From an uncultured Oscillospiraceae bacterium (GTDB lineage: Bacteria > Bacillota > Clostridia > Oscillospirales > Acutalibacteraceae): a stretch of DNA of 30,619 nt. Both the position numbers and the translations under genes were made by a program. Positions 7,924-16,373 of this stretch are shown here, one piece after another; position 1 is the stretch's first letter, and each line of letters starts with the position of its first letter. The notes beneath the pieces were generated by a model. The model did no database searches, was not told the DNA's origin, and was given only the letters and a program-made list of their open reading frames with translations. The stretch spans positions 1 to 30,619 of the forward strand of contig URQJ01000004.1 of assembly GCA_900549945.1 (NCBI GenBank). The letters are read 5' to 3'.

Positions 7924-8931
7924 ATGGCTACAATTTATGATATTGCGGAAAAGACTGGCTTTTCTGCGTCCACGGTTGCGCGGGCATTAAATGGAAAAGG
8001 GTATTGCAGTCCATCCGCGAAGGAAAAAATTCTGCGTGCAGCACAGGAAATCGGGTATGTGCCGCATCAGGCTGCCAAAACATTGAAGAATAACATCACG
8101 AAAAAGGTCATGATGTGCATACCGGACATTATGAATCCGTACTATTTTGCGATGATTCACGGCGCCGCCGTGACCTTGGAACGTTTCGGCTACAGCGTCC
8201 TGCTGGAATACACGATGCATAACCCGCAGAAGGAGCTCGAGGTTCTCGATTCCTTAAAGGGGCATTTTGTGGATGGCGTCATCTTCGGCTCATTCGACTA
8301 TACGCCGACGCTGATTGAGGCGATCAAGGGAACGGGGCTACCGACCGTTATCACGAGCTGCTACCAGAGTCCGGACGGCTTCAGTGGCTACGACTGCGTC
8401 TATGTCGACCAGCCGCGGGCGGCTTGGGTTGCCACGAAGCACTGTCTTGACCGCGGTCACAGGAAAATCGCTTTTTTGGGCGGCAATGCGAGGGAGCAGA
8501 ATACCCGGGAGCGCTATGAGGGCTATAAGCGGGCGCTGGAGGAGAAGCAGATTCAGCCGGATAAGGCACTCGCGCTCTACGCGGATTTTACGCGGGAGGG
8601 CGCGTACCATACGGTTTCCGAGTTTTTGCAGCGCGGGGAAACGTGTACGGCGGTTGTGGCCTGCAACGATCTGATGGGTGTGGGCTGCATCAAGGCGTGT
8701 GTGGACTTTGGTCTGCGGGTGCCAGAGGATGTCTCTATCGTTGCGCTGGACAACACGGAGTATTGCCTCTGTACGAGTCCGGCGATGACCTCCGTCGACA
8801 TGCTGCAGGGGCAGGTAGGGGAGGAAGCCGCCAATTTTGTGATGGACCGTATCCTGAACAAACGAAACTACCAGAAAAATATGGCCTTTCTGCCGATCCT
8901 CGTCGAGCGTGAATCCGTGCGGAAGTTATGA
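7924..8931 (+). CDS. LacI-family transcriptional regulator
   Basis: The protein has 335 residues. The helix-turn-helix lies at the extreme N-terminus: ATIYDIAEKTGFSASTVARA, then the hinge-helix region ending PHQAAKTLKNN. A periplasmic-binding-protein-like effector domain follows, with the typical segments GVIFGSFDY, AFLGG, TAVVACNDLMGVGCIKAC and the C-terminal PILVERESVRKL. It most likely represses the adjacent sugar locus and is released by the imported sugar or a metabolite of it. The candidate operator at 1206-1218 is the only symmetric site I see at the main promoter. It is transcribed separately, and its gene converges with the RodA-type gene over a shared terminator. Confidence 0.92.
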   Translation: MATIYDIAEKTGFSASTVARALNGKGYCSPSAKEKILRAAQEIGYVPHQAAKTLKNNITKKVMMCIPDIMNPYYFAMIHGAAVTLERFGYSVLLEYTMHNPQKELEVLDSLKGHFVDGVIFGSFDYTPTLIEAIKGTGLPTVITSCYQSPDGFSGYDCVYVDQPRAAWVATKHCLDRGHRKIAFLGGNAREQNTRERYEGYKRALEEKQIQPDKALALYADFTREGAYHTVSEFLQRGETCTAVVACNDLMGVGCIKACVDFGLRVPEDVSIVALDNTEYCLCTSPAMTSVDMLQGQVGEEAANFVMDRILNKRNYQKNMAFLPILVERESVRKL

Positions 8932-8943
8932 GGAGCAGAAGAA

Positions 8944-8981
8944 AAAGCGGGACACTTCACCACCGTTGAGTGTCCCGCTTT
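8944..8981. terminator. Bidirectional terminator between convergent genes
   Basis: AAAGCGGGACACT (8944-8956) and AGTGTCCCGCTTT (8969-8981) form a perfect 13-bp stem with a 12-base loop. An A-rich run lies on one side and T residues on the other, so it can stop transcription of both the regulator gene and the minus-strand RodA-type gene. Confidence 0.88.
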
Positions 8982-8998
8982 GTTATATTTGTGCTTTA

Positions 8999-10195
8999 TC
9001 AGACCTTCAGCTTTCGGAAATTGATTTTGAGGCTTCGCGCGCTGTGCAGGCGGGGGCCTGCGGCGCCGCTGCGGTGCGCGTAGACGCTCTGCACGAGGCC
9101 GAAGCCGAGGTACAGGCAGATCGCGCTGCTGCCGCCGGCGGAGAAGAATGGCAGCGTCACGCCCATGACGGGCAGAAGTGCGAGGCACATGCCGATGTTC
9201 GAAACGGATTGCAGCGCAATCAAACCGAAGAAGCCGAAGCACATGCAGCGCCCGAGATCGTCCCGCGCTTTGGAAGCGACGTAGAGCACGCGCAGCATAT
9301 AAAGCAGCAAAAGCAAAATGATCGCCGTGCAGCCGAGAAAACCCAGCTCCTCGCCCGCGACGGAGAAAATGTAGTCGCTGTGCTGGAATGTCACGTAGTT
9401 CGATTCGACGCGCGGGCCGTTGAACAGCCCCTTGCCGGTGAGCTGCCCGCTGCCGATGGAAAGCCGGCCCTGATACTGCTGGTAGCCCTCGTCGAGCTGT
9501 ACTGCCGGATCGTCCAGATTGTAGACGGAGGTGAAGCGCTTGATCTGGTATTCGCTGAGCACGAAGTTCCACAGGATCGGCAGGCTGACGGCGACCAGCG
9601 CGCCGAGCAGCAGGAAATACCGCAGCTGCACGCCGCCGGCGAGGCTCATGCACAGGAACATCGCGAAGAAAACGATCGCGGCGCCGTCGTCGCCCTGAAA
9701 ATGGCAGAGCAGAACCGGGACCGCGGCGTGCAGGGCGAGCAAAATCACCTGCCCCGGCTTTTGAATCTGCCCGCGCTCCCGCACGACGGAGATGTGCTTT
9801 GCATAGGTGAGCATGAAAAAGATCTTTACGAGCTCGCTCGTCTGGAACGTGCGCCCGGCGATGCTGATCCACGCCCGGGCGTCCACACCGCCGCTGCCCT
9901 GCACGCTGACGCCGAAAAAGATCGTGTACAGCATCAGGAAAACGGAGAACCCGCCGATCAGGTACCAGAAGGCGGCGAGGCTCTCATAATCGATCGTCGA
10001 AAGCGCGACGGCGGCGACGAACCCCATCGAGGTGACGAGCAGCTGCGTCTGGAAATAATCGGTATACGTGGCGCGCGAAACGCTCTTGAGCAGCAAAAGG
10101 CTGAACGCGGCGATCGCGAGCATCAAAAGCCAGAGAATTTTATCGATGCGCCGGAAATAGGCGGCGATATGCAGAAGAAACCGGTTGCTTTTCAT
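8999..10195 (-). CDS. rodA: SEDS-family peptidoglycan glycosyltransferase, RodA/FtsW/SpoVE type
   Basis: The protein has 398 residues with about ten membrane segments. Family motifs are ARAWISIAGRTFQTSELVKI, FQGDDGAAIVFF, GLFNGPRVESNYVTFQHSDYIF followed by GEELGF, and LPFFSAGGSSAICLYLGFGL near the end. The aspartate in HSDYIF (near residue 273) occupies the position of the catalytic aspartate of SEDS glycosyltransferases, which polymerise lipid II together with a class B penicillin-binding protein. The shape of the family and the absence of division genes nearby favour a RodA-like assignment over FtsW or SpoVE, but these are hard to separate by eye. A promoter TTGCTG-17-TATACT lies upstream. 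It is a single gene, convergent with the LacI-type gene. Confidence 0.85.
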   Translation of the reverse strand: MKSNRFLLHIAAYFRRIDKILWLLMLAIAAFSLLLLKSVSRATYTDYFQTQLLVTSMGFVAAVALSTIDYESLAAFWYLIGGFSVFLMLYTIFFGVSVQGSGGVDARAWISIAGRTFQTSELVKIFFMLTYAKHISVVRERGQIQKPGQVILLALHAAVPVLLCHFQGDDGAAIVFFAMFLCMSLAGGVQLRYFLLLGALVAVSLPILWNFVLSEYQIKRFTSVYNLDDPAVQLDEGYQQYQGRLSIGSGQLTGKGLFNGPRVESNYVTFQHSDYIFSVAGEELGFLGCTAIILLLLLYMLRVLYVASKARDDLGRCMCFGFFGLIALQSVSNIGMCLALLPVMGVTLPFFSAGGSSAICLYLGFGLVQSVYAHRSGAAGPRLHSARSLKINFRKLKV

Positions 10196-10235
10196 GGTGT
10201 GTTCATCCTATCGAATTACGGCTTAAATTACAAAT

Positions 10236-10264
10236 AGTATAGCACACGGCCCGCGGTTCAGCAA
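10236..10264 (-). promoter_or_regulatory. Promoter of the RodA-type gene
   Basis: On the minus strand TTGCTG (10264-10259), a 17-bp spacer and TATACT (10241-10236) lie about 40 bases before the ATG at 10195. Confidence 0.6.
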
Positions 10265-10299
10265 TCTTTTTCAAAATTTTCACAAACGAAAAGAATCCC

Positions 10300-10328
10300 T
10301 TTACGAAAGCGGCGTTTTGAGCTATAAT
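10300..10328 (+). promoter_or_regulatory. Promoter of the fhs operon
   Basis: TTTACG (10300-10305), a 17-bp spacer and a perfect TATAAT (10323-10328) lie about 90 bases before the fhs ATG. It is divergent from the RodA-type promoter. Confidence 0.7.
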
Positions 10329-10417
10329 CATAGCAGAAATTAAAATCTCATATTCTGTGCTTTTTCGGGGTTCGGAGAGGCCGGGAAAAACAGAGATGCA
10401 GAAAGGTTGGTATCACA

Positions 10418-12088
10418 ATGCTTACCGATATTGAAATTGCCCAGCAGACAAAGCTCAGGCCCATCGCGGAGATCGCGCGGGAGCTCGGTGTGCGCGAGGA
10501 GGAGCTCGAGCCGTACGGCCGCTTCAAGGCGAAGCTCAACGACGGGCTTTTTGCGCGCCTCGAGGGAGAGCCGGACGGCAAGCTGATTCTCGTCACGGCG
10601 ATTAACCCAACGCCGGCGGGCGAGGGTAAGACGACGACGACGGCGGGTCTCGGTCAGGCGATGGCGAAGATCGGCAAAAAGGCGGTCATCGCGCTGCGCG
10701 AGCCGTCGCTCGGTCCGGTGTTCGGCATCAAGGGCGGCGCAGCCGGCGGCGGCTACGCGCAGGTTCTGCCGATGGAGGACATCAATCTGCACTTCACGGG
10801 CGACATGCACGCAATCACCGCGGCAAACAACCTGCTCTGCGCTATGCTGGACAACCACATGCAGCAGGGTAACGCGCTCGGCATCGACCAGCGCCGCATC
10901 CTCGTCAAGCGCTGTGTCGATATGAACGACCGCGCGCTGCGCAATGTAATCGTCGGCCTCGGCGGCAAGATCAACGGCGTTCCGCGCGAGGACGGCTTCA
11001 TCATCACGGTGGCGAGCGAGGTCATGGCGATCCTCTGCCTCGCACAGGATCTCGCCGACCTCAAGGCGCGTCTCGGCCGCATCCTCGTCGCCTACACCTA
11101 TGACGGCAGGCCGGTCTATGCCAAGGACATCAAGGCCGACGGCGCGATGACAGCGCTCCTTAAGGACGCGGTCAACCCGAACCTCGTGCAGACGATCGAG
11201 GGCACGCCCGCGATCATGCACGGCGGCCCGTTTGCGAATATCGCGCACGGCTGCAACTCCGTGCGTGCGACGCGCCTTGCCATGAAGCTCGGCGATTACT
11301 GCATCACCGAGGCGGGCTTCGGCTCCGACCTCGGCGCGGAGAAGTTCCTCGACATCAAATGCCGCATGGCGGGCCTCAGGCCCGACTGCATCGTGGTCGT
11401 CGCCACGGTACGCGCGCTCAAATACAACGGCGGCGTGCCGAAGACGGAGCTTTCTGCCGAGAACGTGCCGGCGCTCGAGAAGGGTGTGGAGAACCTGCGT
11501 GCCCATGTGGAGAATATGCGCAAGTACGGCGTGCCGGTCGTCGTCGCGATCAACCGTTTCGGCACCGATACGGACGCGGAGCTCAAGGTGATCGATGACT
11601 GCTGCAAGTCGCTCGGCGTGGAATACGCGCTTTCCGAGGTGTTCGCGAAGGGCGGCGAGGGCGGCGTCGCGCTCGCCGAAACGGTCTGCCGCGTCATCGA
11701 CGAAAACGAGACGCACTTTGCGCCGATCTACGAGCTCGACAAGACGGTCGAGGAGAAGATCGAGACGATCGCGAAAACGATCTACGGAGCGGCCGGCGTC
11801 ACGTTCACGAATCAGGCGCAGAAGTCCCTCAAGGATATCAAGGCGCTCGGCGGCGACGCGATGCCAGTCTGCATCGCGAAAACGCAGTATTCCCTGTCGG
11901 ATAACGCGGCGCTGCTCGGCCGCCCGGCGGGCTTCACGATCACGATTCGCGACCTGCGGCTCTCGAACGGCGCGGGCTTCGTCGTCGCCTATGCGGGCGA
12001 CGTGATGACGATGCCGGGCCTGCCGAAGGTGCCTGCGGCAGAGAAGATCGATGTCGGCGCGGACAACGTGATCCACGGCCTGTTCTGA
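10418..12088 (+). CDS. fhs: Formate--tetrahydrofolate ligase
   Basis: The protein has 556 residues, the normal length. It makes 10-formyl-tetrahydrofolate from formate, ATP and tetrahydrofolate in the cytoplasm, feeding purine synthesis and, in acetogens, the methyl branch of the Wood-Ljungdahl pathway. The ATP-binding loop [18 protein letters not shown] is at about 64-81. Further family blocks are [20 protein letters not shown], the [15 protein letters not shown] stretch, [33 protein letters not shown], and the C-terminal [18 protein letters not shown]-rich ribosome binding site sits in AGAAAGGTTGG upstream. It begins an apparent operon with tsaE, whose ATG follows after one base. No other one-carbon genes are in the window. 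Confidence 0.97.
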   Translation: MLTDIEIAQQTKLRPIAEIARELGVREEELEPYGRFKAKLNDGLFARLEGEPDGKLILVTAINPTPAGEGKTTTTAGLGQAMAKIGKKAVIALREPSLGPVFGIKGGAAGGGYAQVLPMEDINLHFTGDMHAITAANNLLCAMLDNHMQQGNALGIDQRRILVKRCVDMNDRALRNVIVGLGGKINGVPREDGFIITVASEVMAILCLAQDLADLKARLGRILVAYTYDGRPVYAKDIKADGAMTALLKDAVNPNLVQTIEGTPAIMHGGPFANIAHGCNSVRATRLAMKLGDYCITEAGFGSDLGAEKFLDIKCRMAGLRPDCIVVVATVRALKYNGGVPKTELSAENVPALEKGVENLRAHVENMRKYGVPVVVAINRFGTDTDAELKVIDDCCKSLGVEYALSEVFAKGGEGGVALAETVCRVIDENETHFAPIYELDKTVEEKIETIAKTIYGAAGVTFTNQAQKSLKDIKALGGDAMPVCIAKTQYSLSDNAALLGRPAGFTITIRDLRLSNGAGFVVAYAGDVMTMPGLPKVPAAEKIDVGADNVIHGLF

Positions 12089-12089
12089 T

Positions 12090-12515
12090 ATGGCGGTTTA
12101 TATTTCAAACTCGGTCGCCGATACGGAGGCGCTCGCCGCGCGTCTGGCGGAGAAGCTGCGCGGCGGCGAGGTGATCGCCTTCACCGGCTCGATGGGCATG
12201 GGCAAGACTGCGTTCACGCGCGGCCTCGTCGCGGGGCTCGGCGGCGGCGACGTCGTCTCGAGCCCGACCTTCGCGCTCGTCAACGAATACGAGGCGCGCC
12301 TCACGGTGCAGCACTTCGATATGTACCGTGTTTCCGGCTGGGACGACCTCTATTCGACCGGCTTCTTCGACTACCTCGATACGGGCAGCGTGCTCGTGAT
12401 CGAGTGGAGCGAGAATATCGACGGTGCGCTGCCCGACGACGTGATCCGCATCGACATGCAAAAGGGTGAAGCGGAAACGGAGCGCATCATCGCGATCGAC
12501 GGCATAGAATTATAG
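12090..12515 (+). CDS. tsaE: tRNA N6-threonylcarbamoyladenosine biosynthesis ATPase TsaE
   Basis: The protein has 141 residues. It has the P-loop GSMGMGKT at about 33-40, the switch-like SSPTFALVNEYEA, HFDMYRVSGWDDL, and the Walker B-like segment VLVIEWSENID. TsaE is the ATPase that, with TsaB and TsaD, transfers the threonylcarbamoyl group to A37 of ANN-decoding tRNAs. Its start lies one base after the fhs stop with no strong ribosome binding site of its own, so translation is probably coupled. tsaB follows after a 216-base gap that holds an S66 peptidase remnant. Confidence 0.93.
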   Translation: MAVYISNSVADTEALAARLAEKLRGGEVIAFTGSMGMGKTAFTRGLVAGLGGGDVVSSPTFALVNEYEARLTVQHFDMYRVSGWDDLYSTGFFDYLDTGSVLVIEWSENIDGALPDDVIRIDMQKGEAETERIIAIDGIEL

Positions 12516-12717
12516 CGTTATCCGCTGTGCCGACGATGTGCCGCAGAGCCTTCTCGACCGGCTCGAGCGCTTCGGCCTGCGGCACGGCGTGCCTGTCGCG
12601 TACTGCGACGATTTCGGGCACGGTGAAAACCACGCGATCCTGCCGATCGGCCGCCCGGCGGCGCTCGATACCGCGCGCTGTACCCTGCGGTACGGCGATG
12701 CGGATCTCATTCGATAG
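12508..12717 (+). pseudogene. C-terminal remnant of an S66-family peptidase (LD-carboxypeptidase/MccF type)
   Basis: A frame open from 12508 to the TAG at 12715-12717 encodes about 69 residues, including SLLDRLERFGLRHGVPVAYC and DDFGHGENHAILPIGRPAAL, ending in a short strand segment and DADLIR. This closely resembles the extreme C-terminus of S66 serine peptidases, where FGHG carries the catalytic histidine and a PIG-type strand follows. The serine and glutamate of the triad would lie in missing upstream sequence. A stop (12505-12507) lies just upstream in frame, no ATG is present, and the only early start is a GTG at 12538. It overlaps the last bases of tsaE. The most likely reading is the surviving tail of a deleted gene; a short expressed protein is less likely. 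Confidence 0.6.
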
Positions 12718-12731
12718 AAAAGGATGACCTT

Positions 12732-13436
12732 ATGCTGATTTTGGCGCTTGATTCCTCGGCGTCCCCGGCGTCTGCGGCGCTTTTGGAGGACGGCAGGATA
12801 CTTTCAGAATTTTATATGAACACGAAGCAGACGCACAGCCAGACGCTGATGCCGATGGTGGAAAGCGTGCTGCGTCTCGCGGAGCGGACGCTCAGCGACG
12901 TGGACCGCATCGCGGTTTCCGCGGGGCCGGGTTCGTTCACCGGCGTGCGCATCGGCGTTTCCTGCGTGAAAGGCATGGCGATGGCGCGGAATATCCCCTG
13001 CGCGGGCGTTTCCACTCTGCGCGCAATGGCGGAGAATGCACGCGGGATGGAGGGAATCGTCTGCGCCGTGATGGACGCGCGCTGCGGGCAGGTCTACAAC
13101 GCGATGTTCCGCGTTTCAGGCGGCACGATCGAGCGGCTCTGCCCGGACCGTGCGCTTGCGATCGCAGAGCTTTGTGCGGAATGCGCGCCGTACGGCGCGC
13201 GTCTGCTGCTCGTCGGCGACGGGGCTGAGCTCTGCCACAAGACCTTTTCGGCTTTCGGCGCGCGGCTTCTGCCGCCGATGCTGCGCTTTCAGCGCGCGGT
13301 GGGCGTTGCGCTCGCGGCAGAAGCGGGAGAGACCGTGGCGGCGGACGCGCTGATGCCGGTTTACCTGCGCCTGCCGCAGGCGGAGCGCGAACTCAAAAAG
13401 AAAAACGGACAAGCAAAGGAGAACAGCGGATTATGA
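12732..13436 (+). CDS. tsaB: tRNA threonylcarbamoyladenosine biosynthesis protein TsaB
   Basis: The protein has 234 residues. It has the ASKHA fold of TsaB: ILALDSSASPASAALLEDG at the start, then QTHSQTLMPMVESVL, and the signature AVSAGPGSFTGVRIGVSCVKG. It lacks the metal-binding HxxxH of the paralogue TsaD, as expected for TsaB, which acts as the structural partner of TsaD. AAAAGGATG precedes the ATG. Its stop overlaps the rpiB start by four bases (ATGA), so the two are translationally coupled. The C-terminus is lysine-rich (ELKKKNGQAK). Confidence 0.93.
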   Translation: MLILALDSSASPASAALLEDGRILSEFYMNTKQTHSQTLMPMVESVLRLAERTLSDVDRIAVSAGPGSFTGVRIGVSCVKGMAMARNIPCAGVSTLRAMAENARGMEGIVCAVMDARCGQVYNAMFRVSGGTIERLCPDRALAIAELCAECAPYGARLLLVGDGAELCHKTFSAFGARLLPPMLRFQRAVGVALAAEAGETVAADALMPVYLRLPQAERELKKKNGQAKENSGL

Positions 13437-13879
13437 AAATTGCAATCGGTTCGGACCACGGCGGCTTCGCGCTCAAAGAGGCCGTGAAAAAGCATCTCGA
13501 GGCGAAGGGAGCCGAGGTCGAGGATTTCGGCTGCTATTCGGCGGACAGCGTCGATTACGCGGTGTTCGGCGCGAAGGTCGCGCACTGTGTGGCAGACGGC
13601 AAGGCGCAGTACGGCGTGCTGGTGTGCTCGACCGGCATCGGCATCTCGATCGCGGCGAACAAGGTCAAGGGCATTCGTGCGGCGCTCTGCTGCGACGCGC
13701 ATGCGGCGGAGATGACCCGCCGCCACAACAACGCCAATATCCTGTGCATGGGCGGCCTCGCGGTCAGCGAGGAAACGGGCCTCGAGATCGTGGACGCGTT
13801 CCTGCACTTCGAGTTTGAGGGCGGCCGCCATCAGCGGCGCATCGACCAGATCACGGCGATTGAGGACGGCGCGCTCTGA
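13433..13879 (+). CDS. rpiB: Ribose-5-phosphate isomerase B
   Basis: The protein has 148 residues, the family length. It interconverts ribose-5-phosphate and ribulose-5-phosphate. Motifs are IGSDHGGFALKEAVKKHL at the N-terminus, GVLVCSTGIGISIAANKVKG with the catalytic cysteine and the anion hole, and RRHNNANILCMGGLAV. Family members acting on galactose-6-phosphate or allose-6-phosphate are close relatives, but this sequence and its housekeeping context favour RpiB. It overlaps tsaB by four bases and would provide the pentose-phosphate link for phosphoribosyl metabolism, fitting the upp gene next to it. Confidence 0.92.
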   Translation: MKIAIGSDHGGFALKEAVKKHLEAKGAEVEDFGCYSADSVDYAVFGAKVAHCVADGKAQYGVLVCSTGIGISIAANKVKGIRAALCCDAHAAEMTRRHNNANILCMGGLAVSEETGLEIVDAFLHFEFEGGRHQRRIDQITAIEDGAL

Positions 13880-13978
13880 TCCCGCGCAGCGGCTTTTGAC
13901 ACGGGGCACCCGGATACGGTAAGAACTGGAATGAGTCTGAAGCCGGGGCTGCCGGATAAAAAACGAAAGGTGATGGAA

Positions 13979-14611
13979 ATGGACAACCAGATTTTTGTTA
14001 TGGATCACCCTTTGATCCAGCATAAGCTCACGTTCCTGCGCGATAAGAACACGGGCACGAAGGAATTCCGCGCGCTCGTCAGCGAAATCGCGACGCTGAT
14101 GTGCTATGAGGCGACGCGCGACCTGCCGCTCGAGAACGTGGAGATTGAAACGCCGATGTGCAGGGCGACAACGAAGGTGATTGCGGGCCGCAAGCTCGCG
14201 TTTGTGCCGATCCTGCGCGCCGGCCTCGGCATGGTGGACGGCATGCTCCAGCTCGTGCCGAGCGCGAAAGTCGGCCATATCGGCCTGTACCGCGACCACG
14301 AGACGCACCTGCCGGTCGAATACTACAACAAGCTGCCGCCGGATATCGAGGAGCGCGACGTTATCGTGCTCGACCCGATGCTCGCGACGGGCGGGTCTGC
14401 GATCGACGCGATCGAGATCGTCAAGCGCAGTCGCCCGAAAAGCATCAAGTTCCTCTGCATCATCGCCGCGCCGGAGGGCCTCAAGGCGCTGAGCGAAGCG
14501 CATCCGGACGTGCACATCTACTGTGCCTCCGTCGATGAGCGGCTCAACGAGGACTGCTATATCCTGCCGGGTCTCGGCGACGCCGGCGACCGTATCTTCG
14601 GCACGAAATAA
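13979..14611 (+). CDS. upp: Uracil phosphoribosyltransferase
   Basis: The protein has 210 residues from the ATG at 13979, which lies 8 bases after GAAAGG. ATGs further upstream would give a longer form than is usual. It converts uracil and PRPP to UMP (pyrimidine salvage). Family motifs are [30 protein letters not shown], the PRPP-binding loop [14 protein letters not shown] (from about residue 131) and the uracil-binding C-terminus [23 protein letters not shown] at 13896-13901 may be part of its own promoter, but the matching -10 element is poor. It is closed by the terminator at 14622-14655. Confidence 0.95.
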   Translation: MDNQIFVMDHPLIQHKLTFLRDKNTGTKEFRALVSEIATLMCYEATRDLPLENVEIETPMCRATTKVIAGRKLAFVPILRAGLGMVDGMLQLVPSAKVGHIGLYRDHETHLPVEYYNKLPPDIEERDVIVLDPMLATGGSAIDAIEIVKRSRPKSIKFLCIIAAPEGLKALSEAHPDVHIYCASVDERLNEDCYILPGLGDAGDRIFGTK

Positions 14612-14621
14612 GAAATTAAGC

Positions 14622-14655
14622 GGCGCGTGCGGCAACTGGGCCGCCGCGCCTTTTT
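14622..14655 (+). terminator. Terminator after upp
   Basis: GGCGCG-T-GCGGC pairs with GCCGCCGCGCC, with one bulged T, followed by TTTTT at 14651-14655. It lies directly behind the upp stop. Confidence 0.8.
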
Positions 14656-14668
14656 CGGGGTGTTTGTA

Positions 14669-15916
14669 TTGGAAAATAAAATAAAAAACAAGAGTGTTTA
14701 CCACTGGCTGATCGTCGCCGCATGCAGCGGCCTCGCCATGGCGGCGATCGGCATCAGCATCAACTGCGCCGGGATTTTCTTCGCGGCGGTTTCGGAGGAG
14801 CTCGGCGTGGGGCGCGGCGATGTTTCGCTCACGGTTACGCTGACGAATGTCGTGACCGGCCTCATGGGGCCGCTCGTCGCCTCGCGCCTGTTCGGGCGCG
14901 TCAATATCAAAATTTTAACCGGGATTGGCTCCGTTGTGACGGCGCTCTGTTTTGCGGGTATGTCCGCAGCGAAGCATATCGCCGTCTTTTATGTGCTCAG
15001 TACGCTGATGGGCATCGTGATCACCGGCTACAGCAATGTGGCGATTACATACATCATCGGCAACTGGTTTCAGGAGAAAAACGGCTTTGCGATGGGCATC
15101 ACGATGAGCTGCTCCGGCCTTGGCGGCGCGATCTTCAATCCGGTTCTGAGCGCGGCGATCGAGGCGTTCGGCTGGCGCGCGGCCTATCTCACGGCGGCCG
15201 GCTTTGTTCTTCTGCTGACGCTGCCGGGCGTGCTCTTTGTCATCCGCGAGCGCCCGGAGGACAAGGGGCTTTTGCCCTACGGCGCGGCAGAGAGCATGCC
15301 GGCTGCGGCGGGCAGGCAGATTCAAAAGGGCGCGATCGCTTTCGGCAGCGCGGCGTTTCTCGTGACAGCCGTGTTTTCCGTTCTCGTCTACGCAGTTTCG
15401 GGCTTCAACGCGCACGTTTCCGGCTTTGCCACGAGCATCGGTCTTGCGCCTGCCGTGGGCGCGCTGATGGTTTCGGCCTCGATGATCGGCAACGTGGTGT
15501 TCAAGCTGCTGATCGGCGTTTTGAGCGACGCGTTCGGCGCGCCCAAAGCGTGCGGCGTCATGATGCTGCTCAATATCATCGGTATGACCGTCTTTGCATT
15601 TTTGCCGGTTGGCGGCGATGCCGTGGCGATGGCGAGCGCCTTTTTCTACGGCGGCATCTATGCGGTATCGGCGGTCGGTATCCCGCTCGTCGTGCGTTAT
15701 GTCTATGGACCGCGGCTGCACAGCGTCGCATATTCGTATATCTCGCTGTTCGCGTGCATCAGCAGCTCCTGTACGATGGCCGGCTTCGGCTACAGCTACG
15801 ACCTGTTCGGCACATACCGCGTCGGCGTTTTGGCGAGCGTCGCGGTGGCGCTCTGCGTCGTTGTTCTGATTTTCTTTCTCAAAAAGATCCGCACGCCCGA
15901 AGCGGCGGGACGGTAG
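14669..15916 (+). CDS. Major facilitator superfamily transporter
   Basis: The protein has 415 residues if read from the TTG at 14669, which has GGGG 8 bases upstream. A longer frame from a GTG at 14627 begins inside the upp terminator stem and is unlikely. It has twelve hydrophobic segments in two halves. An MFS-type ERPEDKGLLPYG loop is present between the halves, and GITMSCSGLGGAIFNPVLSA lies around segment five. The arrangement resembles the oxalate/formate and monocarboxylate antiporter-like MFS groups, so a small organic anion is a plausible substrate, but this cannot be read from sequence. It is the last plus-strand gene before the CRISPR locus and has a strong terminator. Confidence 0.8.
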   Translation: MENKIKNKSVYHWLIVAACSGLAMAAIGISINCAGIFFAAVSEELGVGRGDVSLTVTLTNVVTGLMGPLVASRLFGRVNIKILTGIGSVVTALCFAGMSAAKHIAVFYVLSTLMGIVITGYSNVAITYIIGNWFQEKNGFAMGITMSCSGLGGAIFNPVLSAAIEAFGWRAAYLTAAGFVLLLTLPGVLFVIRERPEDKGLLPYGAAESMPAAAGRQIQKGAIAFGSAAFLVTAVFSVLVYAVSGFNAHVSGFATSIGLAPAVGALMVSASMIGNVVFKLLIGVLSDAFGAPKACGVMMLLNIIGMTVFAFLPVGGDAVAMASAFFYGGIYAVSAVGIPLVVRYVYGPRLHSVAYSYISLFACISSSCTMAGFGYSYDLFGTYRVGVLASVAVALCVVVLIFFLKKIRTPEAAGR

Positions 15917-15940
15917 AAGCACGAAAGGCGGTAAAAGATG

Positions 15941-15978
15941 AAAGCCCCCGGAGTATTTCAAAGCTCCGGGGGCTTTTT
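15941..15978 (+). terminator. Terminator after the MFS gene
   Basis: AAAGCCCCCGGAG (15941-15953) and CTCCGGGGGCTTT (15964-15976) make a perfect 13-bp stem with a 10-base loop and a T tail. Its A-rich left arm may also stop transcripts coming from the CRISPR array on the other strand. Confidence 0.9.
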
Positions 15979-15996
15979 GCCAGCCGTCTAAACCGT

Positions 15997-16024
15997 GGGA
16001 TTGAACCGCGCACGCGAGGAAAGG
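15997..16024 (-). repeat. Possible heavily eroded sixth CRISPR repeat
   Basis: This lies exactly one 61-base period beyond the last recognisable repeat. About 15 of 28 positions match the consensus, including CCGC, GCG and GGAAA at the expected places. It could be chance. Confidence 0.2.
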
Positions 16025-16057
16025 CGGCTGCTTTCAGTCCAATTCCTTTTCGATGAA

Positions 16058-16329
16058 AGCCCACCCCCGCGGGTGCGGGGAAAAGCGCACGGGGATCATG
16101 GACAGGCTGTTCGGCATGGGATCACCCCCACGGGTGCGGGGAAAAGTCAAAGATAAAATTCACTTCGGAATCTGTCAAAGGATCACCCCCGCAGGTGCGG
16201 GGAAAAGCCAATCCTTGCCGTATGGAGCGGGCAAAGGCCAGGATCACCCCCGCAGGTGCGGGGAAAAGTCTGCATGAAGCCTTTTTTCCCAGTATCGATA
16301 GGGATCACCCCCGCAGGTGCGGGGAAAAG
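16058..16329 (-). CRISPR. Type I-E CRISPR array, five repeats and four spacers
   Basis: Repeats are 28 bases at 16058-16085, 16119-16146, 16180-16207, 16241-16268 and 16302-16329, with four 33-base spacers, giving the 61-base period of type I-E. On the plus strand the core is CCCCCGCAGGTGCGGGG, a near-palindrome. Read on the minus strand the repeat begins CTTTTCCCCG and ends GGTGATCC, the type I-E form. The three repeats nearest cas2 are identical; the fourth has two changes and the fifth four. That decay places the leader at the cas2 side and transcription on the minus strand. The array is very short for a locus with a full cas gene set. Confidence 0.97.
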
Positions 16330-16373
16330 ACTAAAAGGATCCCGATTTTAGGCCGCTTTTTATTGGCGGCGGT
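16330..16373 (-). promoter_or_regulatory. Short leader between cas2 and the array
   Basis: Only 44 bases separate the cas2 stop from the first repeat. They contain an A/T-rich stretch and a small GC stem (GCCGC/GCGGC). As no separate promoter is obvious, the array may be transcribed from within or through the cas operon. Confidence 0.45.

Noticed and set aside
8909..10237. Plus-strand frame of 442 codons over the RodA-type gene
   Set aside because: Its translation is a low-complexity Ala/Glu/Arg/Gln sequence, while the opposite strand encodes a membrane protein with conserved SEDS motifs.
10340..12076. Long minus-strand frame of 578 codons opposite fhs
   Set aside because: It is the antisense shadow of a GC-rich, well-conserved gene. 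Its translation is rich in Arg, Asp, Ala and His without any family motif.
14627..14668. GTG start of the MFS gene at 14627
   Set aside because: It lies inside the upp terminator stem and lacks a ribosome binding site; the TTG at 14669 is properly spaced from GGGG.
13361..14704. Minus-strand frame of 447 codons over rpiB and upp
   Set aside because: It runs antisense to two recognised enzymes and has no coherent protein features.
15985..16024. tRNA-like stretch (GGGATTGAACC) next to the MFS terminator
   Set aside because: It recalls a T-arm in reverse, but the loop is one base short and no acceptor, anticodon or D arms can be drawn around it.
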